Shown here: positions 5,620 through 11,206 of the stretch, piece by piece | Position numbering within the stretch: position 1 is the stretch's first letter | How the letters are laid out: each line of letters opens with the position of its first letter | Assembly: GCA_038924905.1 (NCBI GenBank) | Contig: JBCKUK010000038.1 | Span: forward strand, 1 to 11,206 | Direction of reading: 5' to 3' | Origin: JBCKUK01 sp038924905 | Lineage (GTDB): Bacteria > Pseudomonadota > Gammaproteobacteria > Burkholderiales > Methylophilaceae | Length of the DNA stretch: 11,206 nucleotides | Notes under the pieces: generated by a model | Database searches by the model: none | The model's input: only the letters and a program-made list of their open reading frames with translations | Told to the model about the DNA's origin: nothing | Position numbers and translations under genes: made by a program

Positions 5620-7659
5620 ATGTCTGCTGGACTAATGTTAGCAATTGGAAGCGGTATTCTTGCCGTGCTTTATGGCGCTCTAATGAGCAAATGGATTCTC
5701 TCGTTACCTGCCGGTAACGACAAGATGCAGGAAATTGCCAAAGCCATTCAAGAAGGCGCTGCCGCCTACCTCAACAAACAATATACGACTATCGGTATGG
5801 TGGGCGCTGTGTTGTTTGTCGTCATCGTTGTTTTCCTCTCCATAAAAACTGCTGTTGGCTTTGCTATCGGTGCCGTGCTTTCTGGCCTCACCGGCTACAT
5901 CGGCATGAATGTTTCGGTGCGCGCCAATGTGCGTACCGCCGAAGCTGCGCGCAGCGGTATTGCACCCGCACTGGACGTTGCCTTTAAAGGTGGCGCCATT
6001 ACCGGCATGTTGGTAGTTGGCTTGGGCCTGCTCGGCGTTGCTGGCTATTACGCGGTACTGGTTAATATGGGCGCTGAAACTCATGAAGCTACTGAGGCAT
6101 TAATCGGCCTCGCTTTTGGGGGCTCACTCATCTCTATTTTCGCGCGTCTGGGCGGCGGCATCTTCACCAAAGGCGCTGACGTTGGTGCTGACCTGGTAGG
6201 CAAGGTTGAAGCCGGTATTCCTGAGGATGATCCACGTAACCCGGCGGTAATTGCCGATAACGTCGGTGACAATGTGGGCGACTGCGCGGGCATGGCGGCT
6301 GACCTGTTCGAGACATATGCAGTTACCATCATCGCCACTATGCTATTAGGCTCTCTGGTGCTAGCGGACATGGGTGAAAACGCCATTATTTATCCTCTGG
6401 TGCTTGGCGCCGTGTCTATCGTCGCATCTATTATTGGCTGCTATTTCGTTAAATATTCCGGTAGCGGCAAAATCATGAACGCGCTCTACAAAGGCCTTGC
6501 AGTCGCCGGTGTGCTATCGTTGATTGCGTTCTACCCGGTAACCGATTGGCTGATGCATAACGTTGCTGATGTTGATGCCAATCTGTCTGTGATGAAGTTA
6601 TGGGGAGCCTGTGCGGTTGGCCTGGTGCTGACTGCAGCGCTGGTGGTGATTACCGAGTACTACACCGCCACTGAATACGCGCCGGTGCGTCACGTTGCAC
6701 AAGCTTCTACCACCGGTCATGCGACCAACATCATTGCAGGCATTGGGGTTTCGATGAAATCAACAGCATGGCCAGTGATTTCAGTATGTGCAGCGATTTT
6801 TTCCTCAAATTGGCTGGGCGGCCTTTATGGCATTGCGATTGCCGCGACCTCTATGCTGTCTATGGCTGGCATTATCGTGGCGCTCGATGCTTACGGCCCG
6901 ATTACTGATAACGCCGGTGGCATTGCTGAAATGGCTGGCTTACCTAAAAAAGTGCGTGATGTAACCGACCCGCTGGATGCGGTTGGCAACACCACCAAAG
7001 CCGTTACCAAGGGCTATGCTATTGGTTCTGCCGGCCTTGCGGCACTCGTTCTTTTTGCTGATTACACCCATGCCTTGGGAGCCAAGTTTGGCGAAAACGT
7101 TTTTAAATTTGATTTATCCGACCCTATGGTCATCATCGGGCTATTCCTCGGTGGATTGATTCCATTCCTGTTTGGCGCAATGGCGATGGAAGCAGTTGGC
7201 CGCGCCGCTGGCGTAGTGGTGGTAGAAGTGCGCCGCCAGTTCCGTGACATTAAAGGCATTATGGATGGCACAGGTAAACCGGAATATGGCGTAGCGGTTG
7301 ACTTGCTAACCACTGTGGCAATTAAGGAAATGATTGTTCCATCCTTGCTGCCTGTGGTTGTGCCGATCGCAGTAGGTATCGCGCTCGGCCCCGTTGCTCT
7401 GGGTGGCTTGCTGATGGGTACCATTGTCACTGGCTTGTTTGTCGCGATCTCCATGACCACTGGCGGTGGTGCCTGGGATAATGCCAAGAAATACATTGAA
7501 GATGGCAACCACGGCGGCAAAGGTTCAGAGGCACACAAAGCCGCAGTGACCGGTGACACTGTGGGTGACCCTTACAAGGATACCGCTGGCCCGGCAATAA
7601 ACCCGCTAATTAAGATTATCAACATTGTTGCGCTGTTAATAATTCCGCTGTTGGGCTAA
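5620..7659 (+). CDS. hppA: K+-independent membrane H+-translocating pyrophosphatase
   Basis: This integral membrane enzyme hydrolyses inorganic pyrophosphate and pumps protons outward. The 679-residue product has the usual bacterial length and about 15-16 membrane segments. The catalytic cluster is intact: DVGADLVGKVEAGIPEDDPRN (187-207) and NPAVIADNVGDNVGD (207-221). The C-terminal GDTVGDPYKDTAGPAINPLIK is also present. Lys-460 in GNTTKAVTKG is the family marker of K+-independent enzymes; K+-dependent ones have Ala there. A very good ribosome binding site, AAGGGGAAG, precedes the ATG. Upstream are a candidate promoter and a terminator-like leader hairpin; downstream is a bidirectional terminator. 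It is a single-gene unit convergent with the soluble pyrophosphatase gene, which is frameshifted. Confidence 0.97.
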   Translation: MSAGLMLAIGSGILAVLYGALMSKWILSLPAGNDKMQEIAKAIQEGAAAYLNKQYTTIGMVGAVLFVVIVVFLSIKTAVGFAIGAVLSGLTGYIGMNVSVRANVRTAEAARSGIAPALDVAFKGGAITGMLVVGLGLLGVAGYYAVLVNMGAETHEATEALIGLAFGGSLISIFARLGGGIFTKGADVGADLVGKVEAGIPEDDPRNPAVIADNVGDNVGDCAGMAADLFETYAVTIIATMLLGSLVLADMGENAIIYPLVLGAVSIVASIIGCYFVKYSGSGKIMNALYKGLAVAGVLSLIAFYPVTDWLMHNVADVDANLSVMKLWGACAVGLVLTAALVVITEYYTATEYAPVRHVAQASTTGHATNIIAGIGVSMKSTAWPVISVCAAIFSSNWLGGLYGIAIAATSMLSMAGIIVALDAYGPITDNAGGIAEMAGLPKKVRDVTDPLDAVGNTTKAVTKGYAIGSAGLAALVLFADYTHALGAKFGENVFKFDLSDPMVIIGLFLGGLIPFLFGAMAMEAVGRAAGVVVVEVRRQFRDIKGIMDGTGKPEYGVAVDLLTTVAIKEMIVPSLLPVVVPIAVGIALGPVALGGLLMGTIVTGLFVAISMTTGGGAWDNAKKYIEDGNHGGKGSEAHKAAVTGDTVGDPYKDTAGPAINPLIKIINIVALLIIPLLG

Positions 7660-7668
7660 AACGGCTTT

Positions 7669-7700
7669 AACAAAAAAGCAGCCTAGGCTGCTTTTTTGTT
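7669..7700. terminator. Bidirectional intrinsic terminator between hppA and ppa
   Basis: AACAAAAAAGCAGCC (7669-7683) and GGCTGCTTTTTTGTT (7686-7700) are perfect 15-bp arms around TA. The GC core GCAGCC/GGCTGC is flanked by six A and six T, so it should work for both hppA (plus) and ppa (minus). It sits 9 bp after the hppA stop and 13 bp before the ppa stop. Confidence 0.92.
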
Positions 7701-7713
7701 TTCCTAAACAAGC

Positions 7714-8266
7714 CTAAAAGGCAGGCTTATCAATGGCCTCATTAAACCGCTTAACGCTGGCAAGTATTTCTTTTCTTGCCTCATCCAGTCCTGCACAGCC
7801 ATCAATCTTGACCCATTTGCCAGCATCCAGATCTTTATAGTGCTCAAAAAAATGGGCAATCATATTAAGCCGCCAAGCCGAAACACCTTCAAAAGTTTTA
7901 ATATGTTGGTATAGGCCGCAAACCTTATTCACAGGCACGGCCAGCAGCTTGGCATCTCCACCGGCTTCATCCGTCATCTTCAACATGCCAAGCGGGCGGC
8001 AACGCACTACAACCCACGGCAATAGCGGCACCGGCGTAATCCACCAGCACGTCAGCCGGGTCGCCGTCCTCAGACAGGGTATGCGGAATATAGCCGTAGT
8101 TACAAGGGTACTGCATAGAAGTGCCGCCCATGAAGCGATCAACAAAAATCGCGCCGCTCTCCTTATCCACCTCGTACTTCACCGGGTCGCCCTGCATTGG
8201 GATTTCGATGATGACGTTGAAATCGTTGGGAACGTCCTTGCCGGTCGGCACATTCATTAATGCCAT
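7714..8266 (-). pseudogene. ppa: Soluble inorganic pyrophosphatase, frameshifted
   Basis: Family I soluble pyrophosphatase hydrolyses the pyrophosphate made in biosynthesis. The first frame reads MALMNVPTGKDVPNDF to codon 75 (DPADVLV); the rest continues in a second frame, ITPVPLLPWVVVRCRPLG to DKPAF. One extra G near 8041-8042 (GTGCTGGTGG then ATTACG) explains the shift. Removing it would give 183 residues, normal for the family. Active-site residues are kept in both parts: E21, K30, E32, R44, Y57, D67, D69, D72, then MTDEAGGDAK and HYKDLDAGKWVK. A Trp in PLLPW replaces the Gly usual in relatives. A TATAAT box and a leader hairpin precede it, and a shared terminator follows. This may be a true mutation or a base-calling error. 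The intact hppA next door could supply the activity. Confidence 0.85.
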
Positions 8267-8274
8267 GTTGAGTT

Positions 8275-8295
8275 CAGCCTTCGGGGAAAAGGCTG
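8275..8295 (-). promoter_or_regulatory. Leader hairpin just before the ppa start
   Basis: CAGCCTT (8275-8281) and AAGGCTG (8289-8295) are perfect 7-bp arms around a 7-nt loop. On the minus strand the AAGG nearest the ATG lies in the downstream arm, about 11 nt from the start, so the only visible Shine-Dalgarno-like sequence would be paired in the hairpin. Confidence 0.35.
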
Positions 8296-8297
8296 TG

Positions 8298-8303
8298 ATT
8301 ATA
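8298..8303 (-). promoter_or_regulatory. Candidate -10 box of ppa
   Basis: Minus-strand TATAAT lies 31 bp upstream of the ppa ATG, in the 52-bp gap after terC. No convincing -35 is visible 16-18 bp further upstream, where terC ends. The position would start the message just before the leader hairpin. Confidence 0.35.
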
Positions 8304-8318
8304 AAGGATTTACCTCGA

Positions 8319-9271
8319 TTATTCCTTGGGTCGTGTGACTATCAGGCTGGCGATGATCGATACCGTCAGGATCATCGCGACGAAAGCCAGCGACATCAGC
8401 ACCGGCACGTGGTACCAGTCGGCGATCAGCAGTTTGGCTCCGACAAATATAGTACCGCCGCTACGCCATAATTGAGCAGATGGAAACGATCGGCTATGTC
8501 GGCCAGCAGGAAGTAGAGAGCGCGCAAGCCGAGAATCGCAAAAATGTTGGAAGTGAATACGATGAACGGATCGGTGGTCACCGCGAAAATCGCCGGAATC
8601 GAATCCACCGCGAAAATCACGTCGGAAATTTCCACCATCACCAGTACCGCGAACAGCGGCGTAAAATAGCGCAGTCCATCCTTCACGACCGTGAAATGCT
8701 CGCCATGAAATTCGTTGGCCATACGCAGATGGGAGCGCATCCATTTGAGCACCGGATTCTTTTCCAGGTTGGGTTTGTGTTCCGCGAACAGCACCATCTT
8801 GGCGCAGGTTACCACCAGAAACGCGCCGAACAGATAGAGCATCCACGAGAACTGGCTCACCAGCCACACGCCGGCCAGGATTATCACCGCGCGTAACACG
8901 ATCGCACCCAACACGCCGTAGAGCAGCACGCGGCGCTGGTATTCCGGCGGCACTGCGAAATAGCCGAACAACATCAGGAACACGAACAGGTTGTCGACCG
9001 ACAGCGATTTCTCGATCAAATAGCCGGTGAAGAACTCCATCGCTTTCGTATTGGCGATTTCGCGCCCGGCCGTGCCGTCCAGATACCACCACAGCAGCGC
9101 GTTGAACAGTATCGCAAGCGAGAACCAGCCTAGTGACTAGGCGACGGCCTCTCTGACGCTCACCTTGCGCGACTTGCTACCGCCGAGCGCGAACAGGTCG
9201 AGCAGCAGCATGGCGATGACGAAGGCGACGAAACACGCCCACATCCACCCCTGCCCAATCGATGGTTCCAT
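8319..9271 (-). pseudogene. terC: TerC family membrane protein gene with nonsense codon and frameshift
   Basis: TerC proteins are integral membrane proteins with about nine helices, linked to tellurite resistance, manganese handling and metal homeostasis. The reading starts MEPSIGQGWMWACFVAF, only 4 bp after the htpX stop. Codon 45 is TAG (9139-9137) inside VREAVA*SLGWF, where relatives have Trp. The frame then continues well through EKSLSVDNLFVFLMLF, DVIFAVDSIPAIFAV and FIVFTSNIFAILGLRALYF. Near 8450-8451 one base is missing after VAAVL, and IFVGAKLLIADWYHVPV runs on in another frame to IVTRPKE and TAA. With both lesions repaired it would encode 317 residues, normal for the family. An internal ATG at 9040 could restart, but the second lesion would still remove the last helix. 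Its G+C is higher than secA or ppa. I consider it inactive. Confidence 0.88.
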
Positions 9272-9275
9272 CAAT

Positions 9276-10154
9276 TTACCAGCCTTCCGTCTTCAGTGCC
9301 GCGATACGCTCGTCCAGCGGCGGATGGGTCATGAACAGCCGCTTCAGCCCGCCGCCGGCGCGGCCGCTGATACCGAATGCCGCCATTTTTTCCGGCAGCG
9401 GTCCGGAATGCGCCTGCTTCAGCCGCTCCAGCGCGGCAATCATGTTCTGCCGCCCGGCCAGCGTCGCGCCGCCACGGTCGGCACGGAATTCGCGCTGGCG
9501 CGAGAACCACATGACGATGATGGAGGCGAGAATGCCCAGCACCATTTCGGCAACGATCATCGTCACGAAAAAGGCCGGCCCCTGGCCGCGCTGCGTCTTG
9601 AACACGACCTTGTCCACCAGGTAGCCGATCACGCGCGACAGGAACATGACAAAGGTGTTGACCACCCCCTGGATCAGCGCCAGCGTCACCATATCGCCGT
9701 TGGCAACGTGAGAAACCTCATGCCCCAGAACTGCCTCTGCTTCCTCTCGTGTCATGGATTGCAACAGGCCGGTGGATACCGCCACCAGCGCGTTGTTTTT
9801 GTTCATGCCGGTGGCAAAGGCGTTGACCTCGGGCGAGTCGAAAATAGCCACTTCCGGCAGGCCGATGCCGGCCTCTCGCGCTTGGCGATGCACAGTTTCC
9901 ACCAGCCAGATTTCGGCGGCATTGCGCGGCGTTTCGATTACCTCCGCGCCAACCGAGCGCTTGGCCGTCCACTTGGAAATGGCGAGCGAGATGAAGGAGC
10001 CGCCCATGCCCATTACCGCAGCGAATATCAGCAGGGACCTGAGATTCAGGCCCTGCGCGTTCAAATAGGGCTCGACCCCCAACAGGCGCATCGTAACGGA
10101 CAGCACCAGCACGATGGCGAAGTTGGTAGCAAGAAACAGGAATGTGCGTTTCAT
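9276..10154 (-). CDS. htpX: HtpX membrane zinc metalloprotease
   Basis: HtpX is an inner-membrane M48 protease that removes misfolded membrane proteins and acts together with FtsH and envelope stress systems in well-studied bacteria. The 292-residue product is intact and of normal length. The zinc motif HEVSH lies at 145-149, with E222 in SRQREFRAD as the expected third ligand. Hydrophobic segments lie near 5-25, 38-58, 155-180 and 194-216. The phrases NAFATGMNKNNALVAVSTGLL and MTHPPLDERIAAL are typical. The start ATG has AAAGGAAA 6 nt upstream. It lies 35 bp after yqhA and 4 bp before terC, both broken, in one direction with carbonic anhydrase upstream. One 60-base stretch here (9421-9480) is about 75% G+C, far above secA. 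Confidence 0.96.
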   Translation of the reverse strand: MKRTFLFLATNFAIVLVLSVTMRLLGVEPYLNAQGLNLRSLLIFAAVMGMGGSFISLAISKWTAKRSVGAEVIETPRNAAEIWLVETVHRQAREAGIGLPEVAIFDSPEVNAFATGMNKNNALVAVSTGLLQSMTREEAEAVLGHEVSHVANGDMVTLALIQGVVNTFVMFLSRVIGYLVDKVVFKTQRGQGPAFFVTMIVAEMVLGILASIIVMWFSRQREFRADRGGATLAGRQNMIAALERLKQAHSGPLPEKMAAFGISGRAGGGLKRLFMTHPPLDERIAALKTEGW

Positions 10155-10303
10155 GATGAGTTTCCTTTAAATGATTAAGAAAGGCTGGCTTAGCTACCCG
10201 CACCGTGCTTCTTGCGTTCGCCCAGTTTGTCCGTGATTGCGAACATCAAGCCGGAGAAGACGAAGGTGACATGAATGCCGACCTTCCAGGCCATCTCCTG
10301 ATT

Positions 10304-10311
10304 GGTGAAAC
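10304..10311. repeat. 8-bp target duplication, left copy
   Basis: GGTGAAAC directly precedes the left terminal inverted repeat of the element in yqhA. The identical octamer follows the right end at 10503-10510. Confidence 0.92.
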
Positions 10312-10502
10312 CTTGCCTATCCGATGAGCACCCACAAACACTACACCTAGTGGGTCGGTAAATCCGACAATCGTGCCGTCGCAGCTGGCATTCTTGCGGT
10401 AACCCATTGTGCCACATGGCATTCTGCCAGCCCTGCCGGGTTTTCTCGTGGTCTGGCCGCATCCCATATCTAGTATGTGTGGGTGCTAATCGGATAGGCA
10501 AG
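10312..10502. mobile_element. 191-bp MITE-like element inserted in yqhA
   Basis: The ends are 25-bp inverted repeats at 10312-10336 (starting CTTGCCTATCCGAT) and 10478-10502 (ending ATCGGATAGGCAAG), with one mismatch (GATGAGC against GATTAGC). Perfect 8-bp duplications GGTGAAAC flank it. The 141-bp interior is too short for a transposase. It contains a hairpin GTCGG (10354-10358) / CCGAC (10364-10368), the palindrome GCCACATGGC (10411-10420) and a direct repeat TGGCATTCT at 10386-10394 and 10417-10425. Such an element would need a transposase in trans. Several families make 8-bp duplications (for example IS256, ISL3, IS66, ISAs1, IS1595), so I cannot name the parent. The perfect duplication suggests a fairly recent insertion. 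Confidence 0.9.
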
Positions 10503-10510
10503 GGTGAAAC
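10503..10510. repeat. 8-bp target duplication, right copy
   Basis: GGTGAAAC directly follows the right terminal inverted repeat and is identical to 10304-10311. It reads on in the yqhA frame as the reverse complement coding for part of SFT. Confidence 0.92.
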
Positions 10511-10929
10511 TTCCGACGTGGAAAAAAGCACGCAGCAATTCGATGCCGGAAATGGCGACGATGGAGCCGATCAGTTTCATTTTCAGATCGGCGAAATTGA
10601 CATGCCCCATCCAGTCCGGCCGGTCTTCGTGGTCGCCGGTATCAATCTTGGAAACGAAATTCTCGTAGCCAGCAAAAATAATGATAATGAGTAAATTCGC
10701 CAGTAACACCAGATCCACCAGCGACAAAATGCCGACCACCAGGCTACCCTCGCCGGACAGCAGCATGTGGACCAAATGAAAGAACTCGATGCCGAAGTAC
10801 CAGATCAGTACCACCATGGCACCCACCAGCCCCAGATATAGGGGCGCCAGCAGCTAGCGGCTGGCGAACAGAAATTTCTCCATGAAATGCTCTAATGCTT
10901 CCATCTTGTCTTCCAATAGAAAGTTAAAT

Positions 10930-11206
10930 TTAGCTCAACGATTCAAACCGGCCGCTGAAAGTATCGTAAGCCTTCAGCTCGCCTTTTTGAATATCAAAAT
11001 ACCATCCATGCAACATTAGCGCGCCCTGCTGAACCCGCTGTTTGATCCACGGAAAGGTCAGCAGATTCTCCAGGGAAACAAGGACAGAAGCCTGTTCGCA
11101 GGCGCATAGCTGTTCTTGCGGCGAGGCATCTGGTAACTCAGCTAGCACACGCTCTTTGGCACGTACTGAAATATTCACCCAGTTAGCAATGAACTCGCCC
11201 CTGATA
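10930..11206 (-). CDS. can: Beta-class carbonic anhydrase, C-terminal part (cut by window edge)
   Basis: Beta-carbonic anhydrase interconverts CO2 and bicarbonate in the cytoplasm. Only the last 91 or so residues are in the window; the frame is open to position 11205, so the gene begins outside it. The visible part reads IRGEFIANWVNISVRAKERV, LVSLENLLTFPWIKQRV, ALMLHGWYFDIQKGELKAYD and ends GRFESLS. The phrases SVLVSLENLLTFPWI and LHGWYFDI are characteristic of this class. The zinc ligands (Cys, Asp, His, Cys) lie upstream of the window edge and cannot be checked. A GTG at 11178 is internal and not the start. It ends 25 bp before the yqhA start in the same direction, suggesting co-transcription. 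Its base composition (about 42% G+C in 10921-10980) matches secA rather than yqhA-htpX-terC. Confidence 0.9.
   Translation of the reverse strand, partial: IRGEFIANWVNISVRAKERVLAELPDASPQEQLCACEQASVLVSLENLLTFPWIKQRVQQGALMLHGWYFDIQKGELKAYDTFSGRFESLS

Larger units (their letters stand above)
10190..10904 (-). pseudogene. yqhA: YqhA (UPF0114) membrane protein gene, amber codon and MITE insertion
   Basis: UPF0114 proteins are small inner-membrane proteins of unknown function. The reading starts at ATG 10904 (MEALEHFMEKFLFASR) with GGAAG 5 nt upstream. Codon 17 is TAG (10856-10854), in the position where relatives have Trp (FASRWLLAP). The frame then continues VGAMVVLIWYFGIEFFH, LLANLLIIIIFAGYENF and FADLKMKLIGSIVAISGIELL to FFHVGSFT. 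There a 191-bp element interrupts it and supplies a stop at 10470. The C-terminus NQEMAWKVGIHVTFVFSG to GERKKHGAGS follows beyond the element. Removing the element plus one 8-bp duplication leaves 516 bp, 172 codons, and joins HVGSFT to NQEMAWK exactly in frame. Two independent lesions make loss of function very likely. Confidence 0.92.

Noticed and set aside
10246..10467. 73-residue frame mostly inside the MITE, beginning MGCGQTTRKPG
   Set aside because: Too short and unlike any transposase; its right part is out-of-frame yqhA.
10190..10531. Chimeric 113-residue frame running through the MITE into the yqhA C-terminus
   Set aside because: It begins at a GTG inside yqhA in the wrong frame and has no ribosome binding site; an accident of the insertion.
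449..10856. TAG reassigned to Trp across the genome
   Set aside because: secA and ppa end in TAG at the expected family C-terminus, so TAG works as a normal stop.
8319..10904. All lesions being sequencing errors
   Set aside because: The two single-base indels (8041, 8450) could be, but two amber substitutions and a 191-bp insertion with target duplication are not typical sequencing errors.

Overview
The window looks like a piece of a betaproteobacterial chromosome. Protein wording and the conserved neighbourhood dciA / M23 peptidase / secA point to Betaproteobacteria, perhaps Nitrosomonadales; I cannot name a genus from sequence alone. Most of the window is ordinary housekeeping and membrane physiology, but its right third is an unusually damaged, GC-rich block.

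Layout. Positions 1-448 hold no convincing gene, only a chain of palindromic, repeat-like units. Positions 449-4211 carry secA and an M23 (LytM) peptidase gene on the minus strand. Divergent from them on the plus strand are dciA (DnaB-helicase loader family) and a TauE/SafE permease gene. After a tandem 19-bp duplication, a good -10 box and a terminator-like leader hairpin comes hppA, a membrane proton-pumping pyrophosphatase with the K+-independent signature. A bidirectional terminator separates it from a convergent soluble pyrophosphatase gene (ppa) that carries a frameshift.

From about 8.3 to 10.9 kb lies a minus-strand, closely spaced set: beta-carbonic anhydrase (cut by the window edge), yqhA, htpX and terC. 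yqhA, htpX and terC are visibly richer in G+C than the genes on both sides. terC has an in-frame amber codon at a Trp position plus a one-base deletion. yqhA has an amber codon at a Trp position and is also split by a 191-bp non-coding element with 25-bp terminal inverted repeats and a perfect 8-bp target duplication. I read this element as a MITE. Removing it and one copy of the duplication restores the yqhA frame exactly. htpX between the two broken genes is intact.

How the genes fit together: SecA drives protein export; the LytM-type peptidase acts outside the inner membrane; DciA serves replication initiation. HppA and Ppa both hydrolyse pyrophosphate, one conserving energy as a proton gradient and the other not. 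The frameshift in ppa therefore sits next to the gene most able to cover its loss. HtpX, TerC and YqhA are inner-membrane proteins, HtpX being linked to envelope quality control. The main items for a second look are the MITE in yqhA, the clustered lesions in the GC-rich block, the ppa/hppA pairing, the hppA leader hairpin and the palindrome chain at the left end.
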